A stretch of 64,000 nt of DNA from Streptomyces sp. NRRL B-24085 (GTDB taxonomy: Bacteria; Actinomycetota; Actinomycetes; Streptomycetales; Streptomycetaceae), in NCBI RefSeq assembly GCF_001282115.1, contig NZ_LJBR01000154.1, positions 29,234 through 93,233 on the forward strand. Direction: 5' to 3'. A program made the translations under genes and the position numbers. Shown here piece by piece: positions 32,903 to 41,243 of this stretch (position 1 is its first letter; each line of letters starts with the position of its first letter). The notes beneath the pieces were generated by a model. That model was not told the origin of the DNA and did not search any database. It saw only the letters and a list, made by a program, of their open reading frames with translations.

Positions 32903-33283
32903 ATGCGTATGAAAGCCAAGGCCATCACAACGGTCGCGGCAGGCCTGCTGGCCGTCGCGGGGCTGTCCGCGCCGACCGCCGCGGCGGCAACGTCCGGCGA
33001 CCGGGATGCCCGGACAGTGACGTCCGACCGGATCGCCGCCAACACGTGGGTCTACACGTGGACCAGCGCGAACATCCGCAGTTGTGCCTCCACAGCGTGC
33101 AGCATCAACTACACGGTCCCCGCCAACTACCAGCTCAGCGCCATATGCTGGGCCCACGGCCAGTGGGTGAGCCAGAACGGCGTCTCCCACGACAAGTGGG
33201 TCCTGCTCGGCTCCGGCTCGAGCTGGATCTGGGGCGGCCTGCTGAAGGGCAACGAGACGGGCAACGTACCCAACGAATGCTGA
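32903..33283 (+). CDS. Secreted SH3-like protein
   Basis: 126 residues. Signal peptide M-R-M-K-A-K-A-I-T-T-V-A-A-G-L-L-A-V-A-G then A-P-T-A-A-A-A, cut near residue 29. The mature domain has W-V-Y-T-W-T-S-A-N-I-R-S-C-A-S-T-A-C-S (SH3_3-like N-x-R-x-x-x-S with a disulfide pair), C-W-A-H-G-Q-W-V, and D-K-W-V-L-L-G-S-G-S-S-W-I-W-G-G-L-L-K-G. Bacterial SH3 domains of this kind bind peptidoglycan or peptides. No catalytic domain. Followed by a terminator; stands alone. Confidence 0.75.
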   Translation: MRMKAKAITTVAAGLLAVAGLSAPTAAAATSGDRDARTVTSDRIAANTWVYTWTSANIRSCASTACSINYTVPANYQLSAICWAHGQWVSQNGVSHDKWVLLGSGSSWIWGGLLKGNETGNVPNEC

Positions 33284-33385
33284 ACTCCGTTGGAACGGCG
33301 AGTAATCACCCTGCTCGGAAGCTGAACCAACAGGTGGTGCACAGGCGCGTTCCGCGACCGAAGTAGGCGACTCGTCGCTTCCCGA

Positions 33386-33434
33386 AGGCCACCAGCGAAT
33401 TCCCCGTATCCGGCAGGGGATCCGCTGGTGGCCT
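33386..33434 (+). terminator. Stem-loop terminator after the SH3-like gene
   Basis: GGCCACCAGCG (33387-33397) pairs with CGCTGGTGGCC (33423-33433), flanked by an outer A-T pair, with a further inner C/G stem between. The non-coding gap 33284-33625 (342 bases) holds this hairpin and the promoter of the next secreted protein; I see nothing else in it. Confidence 0.7.
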
Positions 33435-33625
33435 CTTGCGTGCCAGGGGCGCGTTCGCAGCGGCTCGGGCGTCGTAGGCAGTCGTTGGAAAGGCACTCCC
33501 GTCAACACGCGCTGTCCTCACGGTGTATGGGTGTCGACCCTGCCCGAAGGGTGGAGCTCACCTGCTGCCTGCCGAAGTCGGGGCCGCCGTGACCTGTCGA
33601 CGAGCGGTGACGGATCATCGAACAC

Positions 33626-35380
33626 ATGTCTCTCACATCTCGGCGAAGACTCATCGCCGCCCTGGCAGCCTCCGCCGCCGTCCCGGTCACCGGCCTGGCC
33701 GCCGTCCCGGCGCGAGCCGTTGCGCTCGCCGACGTGCCGGTCCTCCCGGGGCCGGGTGGACTCCCGTCGGCCCGTTCGTGGGTGTCCATGGCACCGCTCG
33801 GCGCGGCGCACTTCACCCCGGTCGCCCTCGCCACCCCGCTCATCGTCACCGCGCTGTCCGGCACCCCGGCCCGCACCGAGGTGACCTCCGGAGGAAGGCG
33901 CGTCGCACTGCTGACCCACGGTGCGCGGACCGTCGTACTGCCCGGCCCGCAGCGGACGTTCGCGGAGAACAAGCGTCCCTTCGTGGACGACTTCCAGCGG
34001 ACACTGCCGGACCTCGCGCTGGACGAGCCGGACCGCGCGTATTGGGGGACCTCGCCGGGCGGCGGCAAGTGGGTCACGTCGGAAACCTTCAAGACGGACT
34101 TCTCGGTGATGCCGGGCGCCGGGATCATCGACCTCACGACCGCCGGGTCCAGTCGGCACGCCAGCCTGCGCGACGACGAGATCACCGACGTCGACGTGCG
34201 CTGCACGGCGAGGTTCGACAAGGTCCCCACGGGGCAGGCCTGTTCGTTCGCGCTGACCTTCGGTTACGTCAGCACCCAGAATCACTACCGGGCGCGGCTG
34301 TCCTTCCTCACCACAGGGGCGGTCGAGATGCGGCTGGAGAAGGAGGTCACCAACGACGTGGCCTCGCTGGCGACGGCGGTCACCCTGGCCACGGGCGTGC
34401 CGGCGGGGACCGAATGGACGGTCCGGGTGCGGCGGGAGGGCACCCGGATCCGGGCGAAGGCCTGGCAGTCCGCGTCAACGGAACCCGGTTCGTGGGCCTT
34501 TGACGTCACCGACTCCACGTCCACCTTGATCAAGGGCCGGGTGGGCGTGCGCGCCTTGGCCAACGACGGCTGCACCAACCTGCCGATGCGACTGTCGGTG
34601 AGCGGTCTTGAGGTGGACGCCGCGAACTGGGCGGTCCTGCCGACCGTCACCCACGGGGACTGGGTGCGTGTGCTGCCCGAGCCGTTCGACGGCACCTGGA
34701 CGCCCGAGCTGGAGCGGACGATCCGCGGCTGGGCCGGATCCACCGGCCCGGACGTCCTCGCGTACGCCGCGATGTTCCTCGGCGGCGCCACGACGGTCAC
34801 GGCCGGCGCAGGACCCGCCCAGGGAAAACAAGTGCTGGGCGAGGCCGGCTACGGCTACCTCGACACACACGGCTACCGCCTCGAAGGCGCCGACTTCCAC
34901 GAGTACATGAAGGTGGGCTGGACCTTCCCGGACGGCACGTACAAGGGGCCGTCCAGCAAGCAGGTCGGCAACCTCGACTGCTCGGGCTACACGCGGATGG
35001 TCTACGGCTACCACCTGGGCGTGCCGCTGGCCGCCGACGAGGACACCTCCGGTACCCGGATCCCGCGCAAGTCACGGCACATCGCCGACTACGCGCCGGG
35101 CGTGGTCGTCGACCGGGCCACCGGGACCACTCCACCCGCCGCGCCCCTGCTTCAGCCCGGCGACCTGGTGCTGTTCAACGCCGACTCCAGCGACGACGGG
35201 GTCAGCCTGACGATCGACCACGTCGGTATCTACCTGGGCCTCGACGGCGACGGCAAACGCCGCTTCCTCTCCAGCCGCAAGACGGTCAACGGGCCCACCA
35301 TGTCGGATCTCGGCGGCGCGTCCCTCCTCGACGGCTCGGGGACGTACGCCAGGACACTGCACACCGTGCGCCGCATCTGA
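33626..35380 (+). CDS. Tat-secreted protein with LamG-like domain and NlpC/P60 peptidase domain
   Basis: 584 residues. Tat signal S-R-R-R-L-I-A-A-L-A with a hydrophobic stretch and cleavage after A-R-A. Residues 120-330 resemble a concanavalin/LamG jelly roll (F-S-V-M-P-G-A-G-I-I-D-L; S-F-A-L-T-F-G-Y-V; W-T-V-R-V-R-R-E-G; L-R-V-S-G-L-type strands) as in carbohydrate-binding modules. The C-terminal part has N-L-D-C-S-G-Y-T-R-M-V-Y-G-Y with catalytic Cys452, and D-H-V-G-I-Y-L-G with His532, the NlpC/P60 cysteine peptidase pair. It may cleave peptidoglycan stem peptides. An unusual order with the binding domain first. Confidence 0.8.
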   Translation: MSLTSRRRLIAALAASAAVPVTGLAAVPARAVALADVPVLPGPGGLPSARSWVSMAPLGAAHFTPVALATPLIVTALSGTPARTEVTSGGRRVALLTHGARTVVLPGPQRTFAENKRPFVDDFQRTLPDLALDEPDRAYWGTSPGGGKWVTSETFKTDFSVMPGAGIIDLTTAGSSRHASLRDDEITDVDVRCTARFDKVPTGQACSFALTFGYVSTQNHYRARLSFLTTGAVEMRLEKEVTNDVASLATAVTLATGVPAGTEWTVRVRREGTRIRAKAWQSASTEPGSWAFDVTDSTSTLIKGRVGVRALANDGCTNLPMRLSVSGLEVDAANWAVLPTVTHGDWVRVLPEPFDGTWTPELERTIRGWAGSTGPDVLAYAAMFLGGATTVTAGAGPAQGKQVLGEAGYGYLDTHGYRLEGADFHEYMKVGWTFPDGTYKGPSSKQVGNLDCSGYTRMVYGYHLGVPLAADEDTSGTRIPRKSRHIADYAPGVVVDRATGTTPPAAPLLQPGDLVLFNADSSDDGVSLTIDHVGIYLGLDGDGKRRFLSSRKTVNGPTMSDLGGASLLDGSGTYARTLHTVRRI

Positions 35381-35647
35381 ACCGGGTCAGCAGCCACGAC
35401 GTCCCGTGAGCTGGGGGAGGGGCGCCGACGTCCACCTGTCGCGGGCCCGCACCCGCCGTGCCGCGGTCCCCGGCAGCCCGAGGCGGCGCCCACCCTCGGG
35501 CTGCCAGGCCGACCGAACTCGCCCTGGCAGCACGGCAGTAGAGGGCCCGTTGCGGACCTCCCTGCCAAATGATCTGTGACAGCGCTGTGACCGGAGGTGT
35601 GGGTTCCGCCACAGCCCGCCGGGGGTGTCCCCTGGTGGGGTGGGCGA

Positions 35648-36667
35648 ATGCCGACCGCCTCCCGCACCGTTCCCGCCGTCCTCGCCGCTGCCCTGCTGCT
35701 CGCCGCCTGTGGTTCTCAGAGCGCCTCGTCCAGTGGGGACGCAGATGCCGGCGGCGGCCGGGTGAGAGCAGAGGCGCTGTGTCCGTCGGACTTGCCTCAG
35801 TACGGCAGCCCGCCGTCCGCGGAGCCGTCCGTCCGTCCCTCCGGCACGCCGACCGCGCTGCCCCTGCCCTCGGCGAACGGTGACGGTACGGCCGGGGACG
35901 GCGTGAAGATCACCGCGCTGTACGCCTGGGGCCCGCGAAGCGGCTGCGCGGGAGTCGACTACAGCGCGGACTTCGAGATCACCAACCAGCGGACGGAGAC
36001 GGCCACTTACACGGTGACCTTCGGGTTCCTCTCGGCGTCCCGAGGCGGGGGTGACAACGTGCGGAAGACCGTCGAGGCGGTCGGCGCGGGTCAGGTCGTC
36101 AAGGGCACCGTCGTCCTGGAGGAGGGGGCCGACAACGCACCCGTGACCGGCGTAAAGGTGATCAAGGTGCGGAGCGTTCCCGAAGCCGAGGCGCCGTCCG
36201 CCTCGGGCACGTGCCCTGACTCCGGCACGCACCTTTACGCCGACGAGGGGGACGCGGCCATGGGCCTGCGCGTCGTCGGCCTGCACCTGGTCAACTGCGG
36301 CATCCAGGCTGTGCGTCTCAACGGCTATCCGAAACTCGCGCTCGAGGACGAGGACCACCACCCCGTGGACGGTGTGCGCATCCTCCAGGGAACCGATCAG
36401 ATCAGCACCGGCCTCGGAGGGGACAGCGGGCCCCAACCGGTCGTCCTGCGTCCGGGGCAGGCCGCGGTGGCCGGACTGGCCTGGCGCAACACCACCCAGG
36501 CAGGCGAACCGGTGAACGCGCCCTACGTCCGCGTCTGGGCCACACCCGCCGCTGATCCCGTGATGGTCGTACCCGAACTCGATCTCGGCACGACAGGGAA
36601 ACTCGGCGTCGGTCCGTGGCGCAAGGACGACACGTTCAGGGACCCCGCCGGCGCCGCCCGTCCGTGA
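35648..36667 (+). CDS. Lipoprotein with C-terminal DUF4232-like domain
   Basis: 339 residues from ATG 35648 (GGGGTGGG upstream). Lipobox L-L-A-A-C-G, so a membrane-anchored extracellular protein. Residues 30-60 are a Ser/Asp/Gly-rich spacer, then a Pro/Ser-rich region and a beta-sandwich (Y-S-A-D-F-E-I-T-N-Q-R-T-E-T, an FxxLIG/CARDB-like region). From residue 190 C-P-D-S-G-T-H-L-Y-A and M-G-L-R-V-V-G-L-H-L-V-N-C-G fit the DUF4232 domain common in streptomycete lipoproteins. Its stop overlaps the start of a membrane protein gene (GTGA), indicating a linked function. Confidence 0.75.
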   Translation: MPTASRTVPAVLAAALLLAACGSQSASSSGDADAGGGRVRAEALCPSDLPQYGSPPSAEPSVRPSGTPTALPLPSANGDGTAGDGVKITALYAWGPRSGCAGVDYSADFEITNQRTETATYTVTFGFLSASRGGGDNVRKTVEAVGAGQVVKGTVVLEEGADNAPVTGVKVIKVRSVPEAEAPSASGTCPDSGTHLYADEGDAAMGLRVVGLHLVNCGIQAVRLNGYPKLALEDEDHHPVDGVRILQGTDQISTGLGGDSGPQPVVLRPGQAAVAGLAWRNTTQAGEPVNAPYVRVWATPAADPVMVVPELDLGTTGKLGVGPWRKDDTFRDPAGAARP

Positions 36668-37212
36668 TCGCGCTCCTCGTCGTGATCGCGTGCGCGCTCG
36701 CCGTGTACGTCCTCGCGCACCCGCGCATCGCATCCGGGATCAAGGTCGTCTTCCTCACCGCGCCACCAGTGGCCGGAGTCGTGTGGCTTCTGGAGGAGGT
36801 CTTCGAGATGACGTTCACGGCCGGGGTCGTCGGCGCGCTGTTCGTGGTGTGCCTGGTCGCCCTTCTAGGGCTCCTCGGACACCCTCGCCTGCCGACCTGG
36901 ACGAAGCTGATCGTGTTCTGCACGGTTCCGGTGGCGGCGCTGTCCTGGCTGCTGGTCGTCACGGCGGACGACACGATCAAGGACCCCGGTGAGGACCCGT
37001 GTTCCCTGTACTACGGGGGTGTGGGCAGCTCCAAGGCGTTTCCCCCGCAGGCCTATTGCCGCTACGAGGACGGCAGCACCCACGATCTCGCGACCGGCAC
37101 CCAGTTCGTGTTCTGGGTCTGCTTCACCGTCAGCTTGGCTCTGCTGTCCGTCGGACTGTGGCAGGTCGTACGGGACCCGGGAACGCTCGTGCGGCAGTTC
37201 AGAACGCTGTGA
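36664..37212 (+). CDS. Multi-pass membrane protein, unknown function
   Basis: 182 residues starting at GTG 36664, overlapping the upstream lipoprotein stop (GTGA). Five hydrophobic segments: I-A-L-L-V-V-I-A-C-A-L-A-V-Y, V-V-F-L-T-A-P-P-V-A-G-V-V, a helix near 60-75, V-F-C-T-V-P-V-A-A-L-S-W-L-L-V-V and F-V-F-W-V-C-F-T-V-S-L-A-L-L. Between helices four and five a loop of about 45 residues contains two cysteines (P-C-S-L-Y-Y; A-Y-C-R-Y-E). No family recognised. Co-translation with the DUF4232 lipoprotein suggests a shared surface complex. Confidence 0.65.
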   Translation: MIALLVVIACALAVYVLAHPRIASGIKVVFLTAPPVAGVVWLLEEVFEMTFTAGVVGALFVVCLVALLGLLGHPRLPTWTKLIVFCTVPVAALSWLLVVTADDTIKDPGEDPCSLYYGGVGSSKAFPPQAYCRYEDGSTHDLATGTQFVFWVCFTVSLALLSVGLWQVVRDPGTLVRQFRTL

Positions 37213-37349
37213 GGAAGCAAGGGTGTGCGGCACCTGCCGCTCGGGACCCGGGACGTAAGGATTTCGTCATCTCGTCCCCGGCTGTGTCACGGCCGTTCGC
37301 ACCGTTGAATGAGGTGCCGACAGCAAAGATCCGTGGAAGTGAGGCCGGG

Positions 37350-37922
37350 ATGGGGCGCGTGCGGGAGACGTTGGGCAGACCGTTGGCCGTGGGGGCGCTG
37401 GCGGTGGCGGTCGTCGCTGTCGGCTTCGGGCTGTACTGGTTCCAGCCGTGGAAGCTGTGGCAGGACGAGACGGTGGAGGAGGCGCTGCCCGGAGTCGTGA
37501 CCACCTCGGCCCCGTCGACGGCGGAGCCCACGGCCTCCGCGCCGGCATCGCCCAGCTCGGTCGCGGAGCCCCGGACCGTGGCGAGTGGTGACCTGATCAG
37601 CCACGAACACGCGACCACGGGCACGGTGAAGCTCGTACGGCTCGCCGACGGCTCCCATGTCGTCCGGCTGGAGAACCTCGACACCAGCAATGGTCCCGAC
37701 CTGAGGGTGTGGCTGACCGACGCGCCGGTGAAGGAGGGAAGCGCGGGCTGGCGCGTGTTCGACGACGGGAAGTACGTCAGCCTCGGCAAGCTGAAGGGCA
37801 ACAAGGGAAGCCAGAACTACACCGTGCCCGGTGACGTCGATCCCTCCGCCTTCAGCAGCGTGAGCATCTGGTGCGACCGCTTCGACGTGTCCTTCGGCGC
37901 GGCGGAACTCTCCCGCGCCTGA
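37350..37922 (+). CDS. DM13-domain membrane protein
   Basis: 190 residues. N-terminal membrane anchor (V-G-A-L-A-V-A-V-V-A-V-G-F-G-L-Y-W-F) followed by a Pro/Thr/Ser-rich linker to residue 75. The DM13 domain starts at L-I-S-H-E-H-A-T-T-G-T-V and carries V-V-R-L-E-N-L-D-T-S-N-G-P-D-L-R-V-W-L, G-D-V-D-P-S-A-F, and the conserved near-C-terminal cysteine in S-I-W-C-D-R-F. DM13 domains are extracytoplasmic, proposed to handle electrons or metals. The ATG at 37350 has GAGG nearby. Separated from the membrane protein by 137 bases; followed by the long hairpin terminator. Confidence 0.85.
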   Translation: MGRVRETLGRPLAVGALAVAVVAVGFGLYWFQPWKLWQDETVEEALPGVVTTSAPSTAEPTASAPASPSSVAEPRTVASGDLISHEHATTGTVKLVRLADGSHVVRLENLDTSNGPDLRVWLTDAPVKEGSAGWRVFDDGKYVSLGKLKGNKGSQNYTVPGDVDPSAFSSVSIWCDRFDVSFGAAELSRA

Positions 37923-38019
37923 CGGGTGCCGGCCGCTGGCCCGGGGTGCTGCGGCCGGGAGCGGGGAGTTCTGACGTCGCCGCCCGGTCGCTCGGAAGAG
38001 CCTGCTGGGAGCGGACACA

Positions 38020-38060
38020 CTGATGCGGGCCACGGACGTACTGTCCGTGGCCCGCATCAG
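38020..38060. terminator. Perfect 18-bp hairpin, bidirectional terminator
   Basis: CTGATGCGGGCCACGGAC (38020-38037), five-base loop GTACT, exact complement to 38060. Lies between the DM13 gene and the convergent GlsB-like gene, so it likely ends transcripts from both sides. The strongest hairpin noticed in the window. Confidence 0.9.
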
Positions 38061-38163
38061 CTGTGTTTCCGTGCGTGTCACGCGGCGTTCGGGCTGCGTG
38101 TCACGGGTGTGCTCGCCTCAGCCTGCCTGACGTCGAACGGCACGCTCGGCCGAGTCCGGCAGG

Positions 38164-38442
38164 TCAGGCGTGGCGGTGGGACCGTCGATTACCCGTGACC
38201 ACTCGGTACAGCACGAGCAGGATGAGAGAGCCGACGATGGCGGCTATCCAGGTCGACAGGTCGAAGAAACCGTCGATCGAGTCGACACCGAAGATCACCT
38301 TGCCGAGCCAGCCTCCGAGAAGACCGCCGACGATGCCGATCAGCATGGTGATGATGATGCCACCCGGGTCCTTGCCGGGCAGCAGAAGCTTGGCGATAGC
38401 GCCGGCCAGCAGGCCGATCAGAATCCAGGCGATGATGCCCAC
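38164..38442 (-). CDS. GlsB/YeaQ/YmgE-family membrane protein
   Basis: 92 residues. Three hydrophobic helices: I-I-A-W-I-L-I-G-L-L-A-G-A-I-A-K-L-L-L-P-G, I-I-I-T-M-L-I-G-I-V-G-G-L-L-G-G-W-L and W-I-A-A-I-V-G-S-L-I-L-L-V-L-Y. The G-L-x-A-G-x-I-A-K and G-G-x-x-G-G motifs are the family signature. These small proteins are stress-induced, often by osmotic or acid stress, with no known activity. GTG 38442 with GAGGAGG upstream. A general stress-sigma promoter would be expected, but I cannot point to a clear one. Confidence 0.85.
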   Translation of the reverse strand: MGIIAWILIGLLAGAIAKLLLPGKDPGGIIITMLIGIVGGLLGGWLGKVIFGVDSIDGFFDLSTWIAAIVGSLILLVLYRVVTGNRRSHRHA

Positions 38443-38838
38443 GTCTCCTCCTCGTTCAGAAATACCTTCCTCACCCGAATGCGCCCGGACGGGGAAGATA
38501 AACCTGGAATAAAGATGATCTGTATGGGGATGGTGACCGCTCCGGGCCCGGACCGCCGGAAACGACGGGTCCGGCCCGTCGGTGATCGGATTGCCCGCGG
38601 AGCTCGCGGCAATCCCACCAAGTGCGTTCTCGATGGACGCGCACCCAGAGACACGCCAGGACATGTCCGCGACCAGTCGCCGCGCCGCATCCACGAGCGA
38701 GCTGCCGGGCAGGGCCCGGGACCCGTGCCGACACTTCGACGACGTTGATCTCGGCAACAGTCGCCACCCTCCAGCGGCGACCCGGTCAGGCGGCGACGGC
38801 CAACTCGCCGTGGCGATCCCTCAGTTCATTCGGCCCGT
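38443..38838. other. Gene-free stretch between GlsB-like and LysR genes
   Basis: 396 bases downstream of the LysR gene and upstream of the GlsB-like gene, both on the minus strand. No supported gene. It should hold the GlsB-like promoter; 38500-38520 (TAAACCTGGAATAAAGATG) is AT-rich and a plausible promoter core. Confidence 0.4.
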
Positions 38839-39756
38839 TCAGTGAGCAAGCAACATCCGCCGAGCCAACCGAGTGATCTCCCGAGTGGCCGGTGACAGTA
38901 CCGATCCCTGTCGTCGCACCACCGCGATGGTGTCGTACAGCGGCTCCGCGAACTCGACGGTGTGCAGGTTGTCCGGGAAGGCGCGGCTGCGGGCGACCGC
39001 ACGCGAGACGATGGTGTCTCCCGCGCCCCGGGCGACGATGTGCAGGGCGGATTCGACGTGTTCGACCTCGATGGCGGCGGACAGGGTGACGCCCTCCACC
39101 TGGGCGCGTTCGGCGAGTTGGCGGCGGGTGGGGTCCCGCCAGCCGTAGTGGGCGTCGTAGAGGATCAGGTTCGCGGCGGCGAGGTCTGCCATGGTGACCG
39201 GTCGTGCGGTGTGGCTGGGGTCTGCGGAGACGTACACCACCTCGTCGCGCATGAGGGGGGTGACCTCCAGGCCCTCGGCGTCGATGGGCAGGACCACCAG
39301 CCCGGCCTCCAGGTCGCCGGCGCCGACGGCTTCCACGACCTCGACGGAGTTGAGGCCGACGATGCGCAGCCGCACCTTGGGGTGGCGGGTGTGGAAGGTC
39401 TCCAGCAGCTCGGACAGGAAGTAGTAGTCGGCGTTGCGCAGCAGGCCGAAGGTGGCCACGCCCCCGTCGAGGGAGGTCAGTGAGCGCAGGGCGCGGTCCG
39501 CGCCGTCGGCGGCCTCGATCGCCTGCTGCGCGTAGGGCAGCAGTTCCTCGCCGGCCGCGGTCAGGACCAGCCGGCGCGGTCCGCGGGTGAACAGCGGCAC
39601 CCGGTAGTGGTCCTCCATCCGTCTGATGAGCTCCGAGACGGACGGCTGGGTGGTCCGCAGTTCGTTCGCGGCGGCGGAGAACGTGCCCAGGCGCGCCGAG
39701 GCGAGGAAGGCGCGGAGCTGGTTGAGGGTGATCGCGGCGACGGTCGGGGAGGACAT
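38839..39756 (-). CDS. LysR-family regulator of the HisD-like/ABC/GH13 operon
   Basis: 305 residues. HTH: T-L-N-Q-L-R-A-F-L-A-S-A-R-L-G-T-F-S-A-A and T-T-Q-P-S-V-S-E-L-I-R-R-M-E, then the periplasmic-binding-like domain from about residue 95. Divergent from the HisD-like gene with 88 bases between, containing a perfect LysR-type box (T-N11-A). That arrangement is classical for a LysR activating a divergent operon while repressing itself. The inducer should be the imported glycoside or a metabolite of it. ATG 39756 gives normal length. Confidence 0.9.
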   Translation of the reverse strand: MSSPTVAAITLNQLRAFLASARLGTFSAAANELRTTQPSVSELIRRMEDHYRVPLFTRGPRRLVLTAAGEELLPYAQQAIEAADGADRALRSLTSLDGGVATFGLLRNADYYFLSELLETFHTRHPKVRLRIVGLNSVEVVEAVGAGDLEAGLVVLPIDAEGLEVTPLMRDEVVYVSADPSHTARPVTMADLAAANLILYDAHYGWRDPTRRQLAERAQVEGVTLSAAIEVEHVESALHIVARGAGDTIVSRAVARSRAFPDNLHTVEFAEPLYDTIAVVRRQGSVLSPATREITRLARRMLLAH

Positions 39757-39769
39757 GTCGACATCGTGC

Positions 39770-39786
39770 CATAGGGCGACCCTATG
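39770..39786. promoter_or_regulatory. LysR box (T-N11-A palindrome)
   Basis: CATAGGG-CGA-CCCTATG, perfect 7-bp arms, with T39772-N11-A39784, the LysR consensus. Located between the divergent LysR and HisD-like genes, 14 bases from the LysR start and about 59 bases from the HisD-like start. Confidence 0.8.
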
Positions 39787-39844
39787 CGAGGTCGAGGAAA
39801 AGTCGGGGTTGTCCTGGGTCAAGCGCTGCTTCAGGCTCTGCTGT

Positions 39845-41164
39845 ATGAAATTGAGCCACCGCTTCACCACCGATTTCGCCAACCGCTTCACCCTGCTCAA
39901 GGCTCCTGCCGTCGACGCGCCGCCCGCCCAGCGTGACCCCGAGGTGATCGAGACCGTCAGCCGCATGCTGTCGGACATAGAGCGCCACGGCGTGGACGCG
40001 ATCCGCCGGTACGCGCGCTCCCTCGACGGCCAGCCCGACGGCGCGGTCGAGCTGGACGCGGCACAGGTGGCCCGGAGCGGGGACCGGCTGCCGAAGGAGC
40101 TGCGGGCGGCGATCGAGCTCGGCGCCGAGCGCACGCAGCGCTTCGCCGGGCTCCAGCGCGCCCACCTGTCGGACTTCGAGGAGGAGATCGCTCCCGGCCT
40201 GGTCGTGGGCCAGCGGTACGTGCCGGTGGGAGCCGTGGGCGCGTACCTGCCGGCCGGCCGCTTCCCGCTCACCGCGAGCGCCTTCATGACCGTCGGGGTC
40301 GCCAAGGCCGCGGGCGTCCCGACCGTCGTAGGGTGCACCCCGCCCCAGCCGGACGGCCGCGCCAACGACGCCGTGACCTACGCCGCCCACTTGTCCGGCA
40401 TCGACCACCTCTACGTCCTGGGAGGCGTGCAGGCCCTGGCGGCCATGGCCTTCGGCCTCCTGGACCGGCCGCCCGTCGACATGATCGTGGGCGCCGGCAA
40501 CGCCTACGTGGCCGAGGCCAAGCGCCAACTGTTCGGCACGGTCGCCATCGACCTGCTCGCGGGCCCGTCCGAGGTCGCCGTCATCGCCGACGAGACCGCC
40601 GACGCCGAGGCGGTCGCGGCGGATCTGCTCGGCCAGGCCGAGCACGGTCCCACGTCGCCGGCCGCTCTGGTCACCACCTCCGAGCGCCTGGGACGGGACG
40701 TCGTCGCCGCCGTCGACCGGCAGCTCTCGGCCCTGGCCACCCGGGACATCTGCGGCCCGGCCTGGCGCGACTACGGGTCCGTCATCCTGGTGGACAGCCG
40801 GGAGGACGCCGTCGCGGTCATGGACGAGCTCGCCCCGGAGCACCTGGAGGTGCACACGGGCGAGGACGACTGGTACCACGGCGCCCTGCGCAACTACGGC
40901 TCACTCTTCCTCGGCCACTGGAGCACGGTGGCCTACTCGGACAAGGGCATGGCCGGCACGAACCACACCCTGCCGACCGCGGGTGGCGCCAAGCACAGTG
41001 CCGGGCTGTCCGTCTCCCGCTACCTCAAGCCGCTCACGTACCAGCGCATCGCCCGTGCGGCCACGCCGCTGCTGGCCGAGGCGGTGGAGGTGATCTCCGC
41101 CAGCGAGGGCATGGCGGCCCACCAGGCCACGGCAACCCTGCGGCTGCGCACCTACGCGGGCTGA
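39845..41164 (+). CDS. Histidinol dehydrogenase homologue (HisD/HpsN-like), probably catabolic
   Basis: 439 residues. Family motifs: Y-V-P-V-G-A-V-G-A-Y-L-P-A-G-R-F-P-L (N-terminal Rossmann region), V-D-M-I-V-G-A-G-N, L-L-A-G-P-S-E, the zinc-ligand Gln and His in G-Q-A-E-H-G-P-T-S, the catalytic Glu-His in A-P-E-H-L-E-V, the zinc Asp in Y-S-D-K-G, G-T-N-H-T-L-P-T and the last zinc His in S-E-G-M-A-A-H. HisD oxidises a primary alcohol to the acid in two NAD-dependent steps. HpsN relatives do the same with sulfopropanediol. Its place next to LysR and a sugar transporter, not in a histidine operon, argues for a catabolic role. Confidence 0.85.
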   Translation: MKLSHRFTTDFANRFTLLKAPAVDAPPAQRDPEVIETVSRMLSDIERHGVDAIRRYARSLDGQPDGAVELDAAQVARSGDRLPKELRAAIELGAERTQRFAGLQRAHLSDFEEEIAPGLVVGQRYVPVGAVGAYLPAGRFPLTASAFMTVGVAKAAGVPTVVGCTPPQPDGRANDAVTYAAHLSGIDHLYVLGGVQALAAMAFGLLDRPPVDMIVGAGNAYVAEAKRQLFGTVAIDLLAGPSEVAVIADETADAEAVAADLLGQAEHGPTSPAALVTTSERLGRDVVAAVDRQLSALATRDICGPAWRDYGSVILVDSREDAVAVMDELAPEHLEVHTGEDDWYHGALRNYGSLFLGHWSTVAYSDKGMAGTNHTLPTAGGAKHSAGLSVSRYLKPLTYQRIARAATPLLAEAVEVISASEGMAAHQATATLRLRTYAG

Positions 41165-41243
41165 CACGGGTGCAGTAGCCACAGCATTCTCCCGACCCAG
41201 CAGTCAGCAGCCCTTACGATCCGCCGATCAGCACAGAGAACCG

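Noticed and set aside
35579..35588. ACAGCGCTGT 10-bp palindrome before the DUF4232-like gene
   Set aside because: Short GC palindromes are common in this background and no regulator is near.
39845..41164. Biosynthetic histidinol dehydrogenase of a histidine operon
   Set aside because: No other his gene is nearby and the neighbours are a LysR regulator, sugar transporter, amidase and glucosidase, so a catabolic role fits better.
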